Shown here: positions 53,389 to 61,758 of the stretch, piece by piece | How positions within the stretch are numbered: the first letter of the stretch is position 1 | Layout of the letters: every line of letters begins with the position of its first letter | Assembly: GCF_918697865.1 (NCBI RefSeq) | Contig: NZ_CAKKMV010000015.1 | Coordinates: 62,001-126,000 of the forward strand | Reading direction: 5' to 3' | Length of the DNA stretch: 64,000 nucleotides | Source of the DNA: Massilia sp. Bi118 | GTDB lineage: Bacteria; Pseudomonadota; Gammaproteobacteria; Burkholderiales; Burkholderiaceae_D | The notes under the pieces: model-generated | What the model was told of the DNA's origin: nothing | What the model saw: only the letters and a program-made list of their open reading frames with translations | Databases searched by the model: none | Program-made: the position numbers and the translations under genes

Positions 53389-54156
53389 ATGGAGAACACC
53401 AATATAGCGGCTTGGCGCCTGCTTGCCCTCGCCCTCGGCCTGACGGCGGCGGGCGCCGCAGCGGGCATGGACGTACGGGTCGCGGCCCAGGAGGCGATCG
53501 CCCCGAAATGGTTCCAGCTGCCGCATCGCGCGGCCGGCATCTGCCCGGACATCATCGCCGCGATCGAACGGGTCGAGCCGCGCCTGCACTTCACGGGCTA
53601 CCGCCGCAGCCGCTCGCTGCCGGGCATCGAGGCCGGCCTGGAAACGGGCAGCCTGGACGCCGCCTGCGCGCTGGTCCCATCGAAGCGCCGGCATGCGATC
53701 GCCGTCCCGGCAGGAAAATATGTGTACATCACCCGCCACATGCTGGCGGTGCGCGCCGGCGATCCGGCCGTCGTGCGCGATTTGCAGGACCTGGTGCGCA
53801 TGGGCGCCCTGGTCACCAGCCAGCGCGGCTCCGTGTTTACGGAGGCGCTGAAAGCGGCCGGCGTGCTCGTCGACGACGCCAGCGACGACAATGGCCTCAA
53901 CCTCCACAAGATGCTGGGCGGGCATGGGCGCTTTGCCTATCTCAACGAGCTCAGCCTGAAGCATTATTTACGCAGCGACAAGCTGGCGGCGCGCGCGCGC
54001 GTGCTACCGGTGGTGCTGGGTGCGGAGCCTGCCTATTTCTGGGTCAGCCGCAAGGCCGATCCCGCCCTCCCCGGCATGCTCGGCGCCGCCATCGACAAAC
54101 TCAGGGCGGACGGCGAGCTGGACCGGATCTACGCGCACTGGTCCGCCACGCCGTGA
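53389..54156 (+). CDS. Periplasmic solute-binding protein, family 3 (amino-acid-type), 255 aa
   Basis: Signal peptide residues 1-26 and a bilobal binding-protein fold: PDIIAAIERVEPRLHFTGYRR, LETGSLDAACALVPSKRR, TSQRGSVFTEALKAAGV, and at the end LRADGELDRIYAHWSA (hallmark of SBP_bac_3). No ABC permease or ATPase is nearby, so it may be an orphan or a secreted sensor. Confidence 0.8.
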   Translation: MENTNIAAWRLLALALGLTAAGAAAGMDVRVAAQEAIAPKWFQLPHRAAGICPDIIAAIERVEPRLHFTGYRRSRSLPGIEAGLETGSLDAACALVPSKRRHAIAVPAGKYVYITRHMLAVRAGDPAVVRDLQDLVRMGALVTSQRGSVFTEALKAAGVLVDDASDDNGLNLHKMLGGHGRFAYLNELSLKHYLRSDKLAARARVLPVVLGAEPAYFWVSRKADPALPGMLGAAIDKLRADGELDRIYAHWSATP

Positions 54157-54172
54157 TGGCTGGTGAAGCGGC

Positions 54173-54493
54173 TTACGCGGGGCTCAGCAGCTTCAGGCCG
54201 ACGATCCCCGCCACGATCAGCGCGATCGATAGCAGGCGCAGCGCGCCGGCCGGCTCGCCCAGCATGACCATGCCGAACACGGCGGTGCCGACGGTGCCAA
54301 TGCCGGTCCAGACCGCATAAGCCGTGCCGAGCGGAAGCGCACGCAGCGCCAGGCCGAGCATGCCGACGCTGCCGGCCATGGTCCCCAGGGTCAGCACGGA
54401 CGGCCACAGCCGCGTGAAGCCGGCCGTGTACTTCAGGCCCACGGCCCAGCCCACTTCCAGCAGTCCGGCAATCACCAAATACACCCAGCTCAT
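54173..54493 (-). CDS. SugE/Gdx-type small multidrug resistance transporter, 106 aa
   Basis: Four-helix SMR protein: AGLLEVGWAVGLKYTAGFTRL (with the conserved membrane Glu and the SugE-type GWAVGLKYT), PLGTAYAVWTGIGTVGTAVFG and LSIALIVAGIVGLKLL. This subfamily exports guanidinium (Gdx) or quaternary ammonium compounds. No guanidine riboswitch could be found by eye in the upstream region 54494-54620. It is convergent to the solute-binding gene with 16 bases between them. Confidence 0.88.
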   Translation of the reverse strand: MSWVYLVIAGLLEVGWAVGLKYTAGFTRLWPSVLTLGTMAGSVGMLGLALRALPLGTAYAVWTGIGTVGTAVFGMVMLGEPAGALRLLSIALIVAGIVGLKLLSPA

Positions 54494-54627
54494 CGTCTTC
54501 TCCGCTCATCGACACACAAAAGGCGGCAAGTATAGCACTGGCCGCCTGCCGGGGATTTGTGACGCGCAGTCAAAAATGGGGCGGTCTCGGCAGGATTTTT
54601 ACGTCTGGCGTAAGATGCCGAGGCCTT

Positions 54628-54641
54628 ACTGAATTCTCAGT
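54628..54641. promoter_or_regulatory. Inverted repeat upstream of the Old Yellow Enzyme gene
   Basis: ACTGA-ATTC-TCAGT, 20 bases before the ATG at 54662 and overlapping the expected transcription start region. It may be a TetR/NemR- or LysR-type operator; no regulator gene is adjacent. Confidence 0.35.
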
Positions 54642-54661
54642 CAACAAGAACAGGAGTACTG

Positions 54662-55723
54662 ATGACTACGTTGTTTGATCCCTTGAAAGTCGGCGCCCTG
54701 GAACTGCCGAACCGCATCGTGATGGCGCCGCTGACCCGCTCGCGCGCCGCCGGCGAAGGCCGCGTCCCGAACGCCATGATGGCGGAATATTACGAGCAGC
54801 GCGCCTCGGCCGGCCTGATCCTGTCGGAAGCGACCTCGGTGACCCCGATGGGCGTCGGTTACGCCGACACCCCGGGCATCTGGTCCGACGAGCAGGTCGA
54901 AGGCTGGAAGCTGGTGACCGAAGCCGTGCACAAGGCCGGCGGCCGCATCGTCCTGCAGCTGTGGCACGTGGGCCGCATCTCGGATCCTATCTTCCTGAAC
55001 GGCGACACCCCGGTGGCTCCCTCGGCCATCAAGCCGGCCGGCCACGTCAGCCTGGTGCGTCCGATCAAGGATTACGAGACGCCGCGCGCGCTGGACCTGG
55101 AAGAGATCCCGGGCATCGTCGCCGCCTACCGCAAGGGCGCCGAGAACGCGAAGAAGGCCGGCTTCGACGGCGTCGAGATCCACGGCGCCAACGGCTATCT
55201 GCTCGACCAGTTCCTGCAAGATAAAACCAACCGGCGCACCGATGCCTACGGCGGCTCGATCGAGAACCGCGCGCGCCTGATGCTGGAAGTCACCGACGCC
55301 TGCATCGAAGTCTGGGGCGCCGACCGCGTCGGCATGCACCTGGCGCCGCGCCGCGATTCGCACGACATGGGCGATTCGACCCCGCTGGAAACCTTCGGCT
55401 ACGTCGCCCGCGAGCTGGGCAAGCGCGGCATCGCCTTCATCTGCGCCCGCGAAGCGGTCGGCGGCGATTCCCTCGGCCCGGAACTCAAGAAGGCCTTCGG
55501 CGGCGTCTACATCGCCAATGAGAAAATGACCAAGGAAGCCGCCGAGCAGCTGCTCACCAGCGGCGACGCCGATGCCGTCGCCTGGGGCCAATGGTTCATC
55601 GCCAATCCGGACCTGCCGGCGCGCCTCCAGCAGAACGCGCCGCTGAACCCGGCCCGCCCGGAGAAGTTCTACGCGCCGGGTCCGGAAGGCTATATCGACT
55701 ATCCGGCGCTGGGCGCCGCTTAA
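54662..55723 (+). CDS. Old Yellow Enzyme-family alkene reductase (NemA-like), 353 aa
   Basis: FMN-dependent ene-reductase: LPNRIVMAPLTRSRA, LILSEATSVTPMGVGY, LQLWHVGRISDP, VEIHGANGYLLDQFLQ, NRRTDAYGGSIENRAR and AWGQWFIANPDLPAR. Reduces activated C=C bonds of enones, N-ethylmaleimide-like electrophiles or nitro-esters with NAD(P)H. Ribosome-binding site AGGAG five bases before the ATG. A strong terminator follows. Confidence 0.93.
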   Translation: MTTLFDPLKVGALELPNRIVMAPLTRSRAAGEGRVPNAMMAEYYEQRASAGLILSEATSVTPMGVGYADTPGIWSDEQVEGWKLVTEAVHKAGGRIVLQLWHVGRISDPIFLNGDTPVAPSAIKPAGHVSLVRPIKDYETPRALDLEEIPGIVAAYRKGAENAKKAGFDGVEIHGANGYLLDQFLQDKTNRRTDAYGGSIENRARLMLEVTDACIEVWGADRVGMHLAPRRDSHDMGDSTPLETFGYVARELGKRGIAFICAREAVGGDSLGPELKKAFGGVYIANEKMTKEAAEQLLTSGDADAVAWGQWFIANPDLPARLQQNAPLNPARPEKFYAPGPEGYIDYPALGAA

Positions 55724-55730
55724 GCGCTCC

Positions 55731-55776
55731 CTGCCCTTCGACGTATGCATGCATATATCGAAGGGCAGTTTCTTTT
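55731..55776 (+). terminator. Terminator of the Old Yellow Enzyme gene with a palindrome in its loop
   Basis: Perfect 11-bp stem CTGCCCTTCGA (55731-55741) / TCGAAGGGCAG (55758-55768), then TTTCTTTT. The loop contains the perfect 12-bp palindrome TATGCATGCATA (55744-55755), which lengthens the hairpin. It lies between the gene and the M1 aminopeptidase. Confidence 0.85.
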
Positions 55777-55895
55777 CCCTCCTGGGCATCCCGGCAGCAA
55801 AAATTCACCGTTTCAAGCCGCACACCGATACGAATAATGTTGCTGACATGCTATTCTTGCGCGATCCATTTCCGTCAATCCGCGCAAGGACCACC

Positions 55896-58538
55896 GTGAA
55901 CACCTCCGCTCTTCGCCTGCTGCCGCTCGCCATCGCCACCGCGCTGGCCTTCACCCCCGCCGCCAACGCCACCACGATGGCCGCCCGCGCCGAGAACGCC
56001 TTCCTGTCGCAGGCCGACGCCGCCGCCCGCGCCGCCCGCGTCTCGAACGTCGACTACGTGCTCGACTTCACCCTGACCGGCAAGGAAAACTTCGGCGGCA
56101 CCACGACCCTGAGCTTCGACCTCAACGACGCATCGACCCCGCTGACCGTCGACCTCGACAAGGCCACCGTCAAGTCGGTCACCGTCAACGGCAAGAGCGT
56201 CACCCCGCAGTACAACGGCTGGTTCGTCACCCTGGCCGCGCAGGACCTGGTCAAGGGCCGCAACACCGTCGCCATCGTCTACGAGCGCCCGCACAGCACC
56301 AATGGCGAAGGCCTGCACCGCATGGTCGACCCGGTCGACAAGCGCGTCTACACCTACTCGCACTTCGAGCCGGCCGCCGCGCACCAGATGTTCGCGGTGT
56401 TCGACCAGCCGGACCTGAAGGGCACCTACCAGGTCAACGTCAGCGTCCCGGCCGATTGGGAAGTGATCTCGACCACGCGCGAGAGCAAGATCGAAGCGGC
56501 TGGCGACAGCCGCCGCTGGACCTTCCCGAAGACCAAGAAGCTGAGCCCGTACAACTTCTCGATGCACGCCGGCCCGTATAAAAAATGGGAAGACAACAGC
56601 GGCAAGTACCCGATGCGCCTGTTCGCGCGCCAGTCGGTGGCGGAACAGATCAAGCCGGCCGAGTGGTTCAAGTACACCAAGTCGGGCCTGGCCTTCTTCG
56701 ACGACTACTTCGGCATCCCCTACCAGTTCGAGAAGTATGACCAGATCCTGGTCCCGGACTTCCTGTACGGCGCGATGGAAAACGCCGGCGCCATCACCTT
56801 CGCCGAGCGCGGCTTCATGTACAAGGCCGACATGACGTCGGACCAGCGCCAGAACCTGGCGTCGGTGATCATGCACGAGATGGCCCACCAGTGGTTCGGC
56901 GACCTGGTGACCATGAAGTGGTGGAACGGCCTGTGGCTGAACGAGAGCTTCGCCTCCTTCATGGGCACCCTGGCGACCGCCGAAAGCACCGAGTTCAAGG
57001 ACGCCTGGCGCTCCTTCTACTCGCACGGCAAGCAGGGCGCCTACGTCCAGGACCAGAGCTCGACCACGCACCCGATCGAAGTGCCGGTGCCGTCGACCCA
57101 GAACGCCTTCGACAACATCGACGCGATCACCTATTCGAAGGGCGCCTCGACCCTGATGCAGCTGCGGCACCTGCTGGGCGCGGACGTGTTCCGCAAGGGC
57201 GTGCACAACTACCTCGTCAAATACCAGTACCGCAACGCCACCCTGGACGACTTCATCGGCAGCCTGGGCGAAGCCGCCGGCCGCGACCTGAAGGGCTGGA
57301 CGAAGGAGTGGCTGTACCAGCCGGGCGTGAACACCATCGCCGCCAACTTCAGCTGCAAGAACGGGAAGATCGCTGCGTTCAATCTCGAGCAGTCGGCCAC
57401 CAAGCAGTTCCCGACCCTGCGCGAGCAGCGCGTGCAGGTCGCCAGCTTCCGCATGGACGGCAAGCAGCTCAAGCTCGACAAGAACGTCGCCATCATCTAC
57501 AAGGGCGCGAAGACCGCCGTGCCGGGCATGGTGGGCGCCGCCTGCCCGGACCTGGTCTACCCGAACTTCGAGGACTGGGGTTTCGTGAAGGTCCAGTTGG
57601 ACAAGCGCTCCTTCGACACCGCGCGCGCCAGCCTGGCCGGCGTCGACGATCCGCTGCTGCGCGCGATGCTGTGGCAAAGCCTGTGGGACGGCGTGCGCGA
57701 CGCCAAGCTGCCGCTGAACGACTTCATCACCACCGCGCTGAACAACGCGCCGCACGAGAAGGACTACACCTTGCTGGGCGACGTGCTGGGCAAGGTCGGC
57801 GCGGCCAAGTACTACCTGTCCGCGATGGACCCGAACAGCGCCTACGCGCAGCAGGCCGGCCGCCAGCTCGAAGAGATGGCCTGGAACGCCGCCGTCGCCG
57901 CAAAGGGCAACGACGACTTCCAGCGCCGCTGGTTCGGCACCTATATCGGCATGGCCAGCTCGCGCCCGGCCCTCGACCGCCTGGCGGCGCTGCTGGAAGG
58001 CAAGCAGACGCTGGACGGCCTGACCGTCAACCAGGACCTGCGCTGGGCCATCATCGCGCGCCTGAACCGCTTCGACTATCCGGGCGCGATGGAGCTGGTG
58101 AAGGCCGAGCAGGAACGCGACAAGTCGGACAGCGGCCAGTCCGCGGCCCTGGCGGCGACCGTGATCCGTCCTGACCCGGCGGTGAAAGCCGAGTGGCTGG
58201 GCACGATCCAGGACACCAGGACCAAGCTGCCGTTCTCGAAGGTGCGCACGGCGATGGGCAGCCTGTATCCGTCCGAGCAGAAAGCCCTGGCCGAGCAGAC
58301 CGCCGACCAGCGCCTGGCCAAGCTGCAGGAACTGGACAAGAGCGCCGGCCCGGTCTACATGCGCGCCTACGGCCCGAGCATGATCCCGGCCAGCTGCACC
58401 CCGGCCAGCGTCAAGCGCCTGCAGGCGGCCAGCGAGAAGATGAAGGATCTGTCGGCCGGCACCCGCCGCGCCCTGCTCGGCACGCTGGAAGACGACCAGC
58501 GCTGCGTGGCCATCAAGCAGGCCATGACGGTGAAGTAA
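55896..58538 (+). CDS. Exported M1-family zinc aminopeptidase, 880 aa
   Basis: Signal peptide of about 25 residues (NTSALRLLPLAIATALAF, cleavage near ANA). The catalytic core has GAMENAGAITF (exopeptidase motif) and HEMAH (His327, Glu328, His331) followed 18 residues later by Glu350, the zinc-binding HExxH-x18-E. The C-terminal ERAP1-like helical domain spans about 550-870. It removes N-terminal residues from peptides in the periplasm. The start is the GTG at 55896 with AAGGA five bases upstream; the frame stays open to 55749 without support. Confidence 0.92.
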   Translation: MNTSALRLLPLAIATALAFTPAANATTMAARAENAFLSQADAAARAARVSNVDYVLDFTLTGKENFGGTTTLSFDLNDASTPLTVDLDKATVKSVTVNGKSVTPQYNGWFVTLAAQDLVKGRNTVAIVYERPHSTNGEGLHRMVDPVDKRVYTYSHFEPAAAHQMFAVFDQPDLKGTYQVNVSVPADWEVISTTRESKIEAAGDSRRWTFPKTKKLSPYNFSMHAGPYKKWEDNSGKYPMRLFARQSVAEQIKPAEWFKYTKSGLAFFDDYFGIPYQFEKYDQILVPDFLYGAMENAGAITFAERGFMYKADMTSDQRQNLASVIMHEMAHQWFGDLVTMKWWNGLWLNESFASFMGTLATAESTEFKDAWRSFYSHGKQGAYVQDQSSTTHPIEVPVPSTQNAFDNIDAITYSKGASTLMQLRHLLGADVFRKGVHNYLVKYQYRNATLDDFIGSLGEAAGRDLKGWTKEWLYQPGVNTIAANFSCKNGKIAAFNLEQSATKQFPTLREQRVQVASFRMDGKQLKLDKNVAIIYKGAKTAVPGMVGAACPDLVYPNFEDWGFVKVQLDKRSFDTARASLAGVDDPLLRAMLWQSLWDGVRDAKLPLNDFITTALNNAPHEKDYTLLGDVLGKVGAAKYYLSAMDPNSAYAQQAGRQLEEMAWNAAVAAKGNDDFQRRWFGTYIGMASSRPALDRLAALLEGKQTLDGLTVNQDLRWAIIARLNRFDYPGAMELVKAEQERDKSDSGQSAALAATVIRPDPAVKAEWLGTIQDTRTKLPFSKVRTAMGSLYPSEQKALAEQTADQRLAKLQELDKSAGPVYMRAYGPSMIPASCTPASVKRLQAASEKMKDLSAGTRRALLGTLEDDQRCVAIKQAMTVK

Positions 58539-58542
58539 GCCG

Positions 58543-59301
58543 ATGGTCGAAAGCGCCGGCGCCGCAGGTTTCCCGAACAGGAACCGGGCTGCGCTGGCGC
58601 TGATTTTCGGCATGCATATGCTGGCGCTGTTCGTGTGGATGCGCCAGCGGCCGCTTCCCTTGCCGGACGCGCCGCATGTGGTGTCGATTTTGCTGCGGCC
58701 TGCCGTGCCGCAGGCCAGGCCAAAGCCGCCTGAACCTGTGGAATCGGGCTATCCGCGGCCGCGGCGCACGCATCTGCCGCCGATACAGGATTTCTTCGAC
58801 TTCCCAGCCCCGGCGCCGGCAAAACCCGGCGCCGAATCCGCCGCAGCCACCGCTGTGGCACCCGTCACACCCGCCCCGCCCACACCTGACCCCACACCGT
58901 CCCTGGACGACGCGCGCGCACCTGCCACCGTCCAGGACGCCATCCGCGAACAAAAGCAAGCCGAAGGCGGCTTCGGCCTCAACCTGTCCAAACGCCAGGC
59001 CGGCCGCATCGACCGCGAACTGCGCAAGGGCAAATCCGGCATCCCGGACGAGCCCGACACGCCCATGGGCCGCTTCCGGCGCGGCCTGGAGGCGGCCCAC
59101 GTCGACCGCTCGAACGCCGTCTTCGAAGACAGCTATACCTCGCCGGACGGCACGATCATCTACCGCAAGCGCATCGGCAAGGGCGCCATCTGCCGGCGCA
59201 GCGGCAGCATCAACCCGCTCGGAATGAACGGCATGGCGATGGGGAATCAGGTGAAGGAGAACGTCCCCTGCCCAAGCGGTGTGGACTGGAAGAAGGACTG
59301 A
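58543..59301 (+). CDS. Pro-rich membrane-anchored hypothetical protein, 252 aa
   Basis: One N-terminal transmembrane helix (AALALIFGMHMLALFVWM) followed by a long Pro/Ala-rich linker (about residues 50-125) and a C-terminal domain with GFGLNLSKRQAGRIDRELRKG and a Cys pair. The layout recalls TonB- or TolA-like energy-transducing anchors, but the C-terminal domain is not a recognised TonB fold. It begins four bases after the aminopeptidase stop, so it is probably cotranscribed. Function unknown. Confidence 0.65.
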   Translation: MVESAGAAGFPNRNRAALALIFGMHMLALFVWMRQRPLPLPDAPHVVSILLRPAVPQARPKPPEPVESGYPRPRRTHLPPIQDFFDFPAPAPAKPGAESAAATAVAPVTPAPPTPDPTPSLDDARAPATVQDAIREQKQAEGGFGLNLSKRQAGRIDRELRKGKSGIPDEPDTPMGRFRRGLEAAHVDRSNAVFEDSYTSPDGTIIYRKRIGKGAICRRSGSINPLGMNGMAMGNQVKENVPCPSGVDWKKD

Positions 59302-59318
59302 AGCGGCCGCCTCCCGCG

Positions 59319-59681
59319 CTAGCGCCTGCCGCCACGCTCGGGCGCAGCCGCCGGCGGCTGAGACCTGGCCGGCGCCGCGCACATCTCGGCCACCCGCGCC
59401 CACGCCCCCTCGGCCTGGCAGCCCAGCGGCGGGTTCTGCTGCAGCAGCCGGCCCAGCTCGACCGGCTTCATCTGGTTGACGCTCACGTTCGGGTTCAGCT
59501 TGATGCACATGACGTCCTGCCACGCGGCCTGGACGTTGCGCGGAATCGGGATCGGTCCGCGCAGCTTGTCCGCCGCGGCCTCGCAGGACGCCTTGTTCCT
59601 GAACTCGCCGCGCAGATTGGCCTGGTCCAGGGTCACGTCCAGGCCCGACTGCAGATACAACAACAAAATCATCGTGTACAT
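59319..59681 (-). CDS. Hypothetical protein with N-terminal hydrophobic segment, 120 aa
   Basis: Not recognised. It starts MYTMILLLYLQSG (a short hydrophobic stretch, possibly a signal) and contains three Cys. The tail is Pro/Arg rich. AGGAG five bases before the ATG makes the start at 59681 convincing although the frame is open to 59714. It is convergent with the Pro-rich gene. Confidence 0.6.
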   Translation of the reverse strand: MYTMILLLYLQSGLDVTLDQANLRGEFRNKASCEAAADKLRGPIPIPRNVQAAWQDVMCIKLNPNVSVNQMKPVELGRLLQQNPPLGCQAEGAWARVAEMCAAPARSQPPAAAPERGGRR

Positions 59682-59815
59682 CGTTACTCCTGCAATGGAC
59701 GGATGCTTGACCACAGATCCGCCGCGATGTTCCCCGGCGCACGCCTGAGGCGGATCAGCCCCGTTCGCCCGCCCTGTTTTAGCCTGAGTGCTTCGACGGT
59801 CTTCAAAGCACAGCC

Positions 59816-60700
59816 ATGTTCAGCGTCCTTACCTGGAACATCCAGTCCGCACGTTCCCCGGCCGGCGGCGCCGATCTCGACGGCGTGCTCGCCTGCATCG
59901 ACCGCTTCGCCCCGGACGCCGATGTGCTCTGCCTGCAGGAAGTGGCCTGCGGCTTCAGGGCGCGCGACGGCAGCCCGTGCGGCGACCAGTTCGCCGGTCT
60001 GGCGCGGCGCCTGCCGGACTGGCCTTGCGCGAGCGCCTGGACGGTCGATACGCTGGCGCCGAACGGCGGCCGCCGCAGGCTGGGCAGCATGGTGTTCTCA
60101 CGGTGTCCCATCATCCAGGTGCTGCGCCACAGCCTGCCGTGGCCGGCGGATGCCGTCCCCAGCATGCCGCACGTCGTGCTGGAGGCCACGCTGGACACGC
60201 CGCTGGGACGGCTGCGCCTGCTGAACGCCCACCTCGAAGTTTTTTCCGAGCGCCAGCGCCTGGCCCAGGTCGAGGCACTGCGCGCCCTGCAGCGCGAAGC
60301 CTGGTCGCACGCGCGCCAGCCGCGCAGCGATGCCGGCCCCGGCGGCGATCCGGACTCGCCCTTCGCCTTCGTGCCGCGGCCCGCGCCGGCGCTGCTAGTC
60401 GGCGACTTCAACATGCTGCCGGGCTCGGGCTCGCACCAGGCCCTGCTGGCGCCCTTCGAGGACGGTAGCCGCGACCATGCCCCTCCCTGGCGCGACGCCT
60501 GGGCACTGGCGCATCCGGGCCGGCCGCACGCGCCCACGGTCGGCCTGCACGACCCCGGCGGCGCGCCCCTCACGTTCGACTATGCCTTCGTCAGCGCCGA
60601 CCTGGCCCCGCGCGTGCGCGGGCTGCAGGTTTGCGACATGCGCGTAGGCGAGCTTGAAAGCGGCTCGGATCACCAGCCGCTGCTGCTCGAACTCGGCTAG
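59816..60700 (+). CDS. Endonuclease/exonuclease/phosphatase (EEP) family hydrolase, 294 aa
   Basis: Mg-dependent DNase I-like fold: LTWNIQSA (Asn), CLQEV (metal Glu), LLNAHLEVFSERQR, LLVGDFNMLPGSGSH (Asp/Asn), TFDYAFVSADL and SGSDHQPLLLEL (Asp-His). Family members cut DNA, RNA or inositol/sphingolipid phosphates; the absence of a signal peptide suggests a cytoplasmic role. Substrate unknown. Confidence 0.9.
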   Translation: MFSVLTWNIQSARSPAGGADLDGVLACIDRFAPDADVLCLQEVACGFRARDGSPCGDQFAGLARRLPDWPCASAWTVDTLAPNGGRRRLGSMVFSRCPIIQVLRHSLPWPADAVPSMPHVVLEATLDTPLGRLRLLNAHLEVFSERQRLAQVEALRALQREAWSHARQPRSDAGPGGDPDSPFAFVPRPAPALLVGDFNMLPGSGSHQALLAPFEDGSRDHAPPWRDAWALAHPGRPHAPTVGLHDPGGAPLTFDYAFVSADLAPRVRGLQVCDMRVGELESGSDHQPLLLELG

Positions 60701-60816
60701 CCGGCAGCGGCGCCGGCGCCATCGCCGTTGCCATTATCGCAAATCGTGTCCTGGCGTGTCGCATGGACGGCCTGTAGAATGGCCGGCCCGACCGCAACTG
60801 CCAGGAAGGAAGCATC

Positions 60817-61248
60817 TTGAACTGGGATTACGCCGCCCCTTTCACGCTGCCGCGCGTGCCCGTAGCCGCCGACATCGATGGACTGAACCATACCAACAAT
60901 GCCGTCTACGTCCGCTGGTGCGAGCAGATCGGCTGGGCCCATTCCGAGGCCCTGGGGCTCAGCCTGGAGGATTACCGGCGCCTGGACCGCGCGATGGCGA
61001 TCCGGCGCGGCGAGTACGACTACCTCCTGCCGACCTTCGAAGGCGAGGCGCTGACGCTGGCCACCTGGCTGGTGGGCGGCGACGGCAAGCTGACGATGGA
61101 GCGCCGCTTCCAGCTGGTGCGCGACAGCGACGGCGCCACCGTGCTGCGCGGGCGCTGGGACCTGGTCTGCATCGACATCGCCGCCGGCAAGCCGCGCCGC
61201 ATGCCGCCCGCGTTCCTCGAAGCCTATATGCCGGCCATCGTCGGCTAG
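60817..61248 (+). CDS. Acyl-CoA thioesterase of the 4-hydroxybenzoyl-CoA/YbgC hot-dog family, 143 aa
   Basis: Hot-dog thioesterase: DIDGLNHTNNAVYVRWCEQIGW (catalytic Asp in the usual D-x-D-x-x-x-H-x-N-N context), EYDYLLPTFEGEALTLATW and MERRFQLVRDSDGATVLRGRWDLVC. The start is a TTG with a strong AGGAAGGA site six bases upstream. It hydrolyses acyl- or aroyl-CoA thioesters; no pathway partner is next to it. Confidence 0.85.
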   Translation: MNWDYAAPFTLPRVPVAADIDGLNHTNNAVYVRWCEQIGWAHSEALGLSLEDYRRLDRAMAIRRGEYDYLLPTFEGEALTLATWLVGGDGKLTMERRFQLVRDSDGATVLRGRWDLVCIDIAAGKPRRMPPAFLEAYMPAIVG

Positions 61249-61293
61249 CCGGACCGCCTGCTTGCGCCAATGTCACAGTTCATACGATTCGAT

Positions 61294-61322
61294 TTGACAT
61301 GTCCTATCTGACATGACATCAT
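61294..61322 (+). promoter_or_regulatory. Candidate promoter of the PYP/GGDEF operon
   Basis: TTGACA (61294-61299) is a perfect -35 and CATCAT (61317-61322, 4/6 to TATAAT) sits 17 bases later, 44 bases before the ATG. TGACATG is directly repeated at 61295 and 61309, and GACATGTC is a perfect 8-bp palindrome, so a regulator site may overlap the promoter. Confidence 0.5.
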
Positions 61323-61365
61323 TCCTTTCTTAGTTGCAACAATCCCCTCTTCACAAGAGAACGCC

Positions 61366-61758
61366 ATGAACGCCGTCACCGACCTGTCTTTCACTGCACC
61401 CGCCCTGCACGGCCAACTGGCGCAACTGAGCGCAGAACAACTCGACCGCCTGGACTTCGGCGTGATCGGCTTCGATGGCGAGACCGTGGTCAGTCAGTAC
61501 AACCAGACCGAATCCGAAGCCGCCGGCCTGAGCACCTCGCGCGTGCTCGGCCAACCGCTGTTCACCAACGTCGCGCCCTGCATGAACAATTTCATGGTGG
61601 CCCAGCGCTTCGAAGACGCACAGGATGAGGGCAGCCCGCTCGACGACACCATCGACTACGTGCTGACCCTGCGCATGCGTCCAATCAAGGTGAAACTGCG
61701 CCTGCTGGCCGAACCGGGCAGCGCGCAGCGCTACGTGCTGGTGCAGCGCAAGCTGTGA
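61366..61758 (+). CDS. Photoactive yellow protein (PYP)-like PAS photoreceptor, 130 aa
   Basis: PAS-fold protein matching bacterial PYP along its length: LDFGVIGFDG, VSQYNQTESEAAG, VLGQPLFTNVAPC and DYVLTLRMRPIKVKLRLL. Relative to Halorhodospira PYP the chromophore-site residues are kept with a constant +3 offset: Tyr42 becomes Tyr45, Glu46 becomes Glu49, and the chromophore-binding Cys69 becomes Cys72 (VAPC). Thr50 and Arg52 are not conserved (Ala53, Leu55). PYP carries p-coumaric acid on the Cys and senses blue light. No tyrosine ammonia-lyase or coumaroyl-CoA ligase gene is in the window. Its stop overlaps the next gene (GTGA). Confidence 0.82.
   Translation: MNAVTDLSFTAPALHGQLAQLSAEQLDRLDFGVIGFDGETVVSQYNQTESEAAGLSTSRVLGQPLFTNVAPCMNNFMVAQRFEDAQDEGSPLDDTIDYVLTLRMRPIKVKLRLLAEPGSAQRYVLVQRKL

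Noticed and set aside
54494..54620. Guanidine riboswitch expected upstream of a SugE/Gdx gene
   Set aside because: No ykkC-like conserved segments or paired ACGR hairpins could be found by eye.
55875..58613. 912-aa minus-strand open frame opposite the M1 aminopeptidase
   Set aside because: Low-complexity shadow translation; the plus strand has the signal peptide, GAMEN and HExxH motifs.
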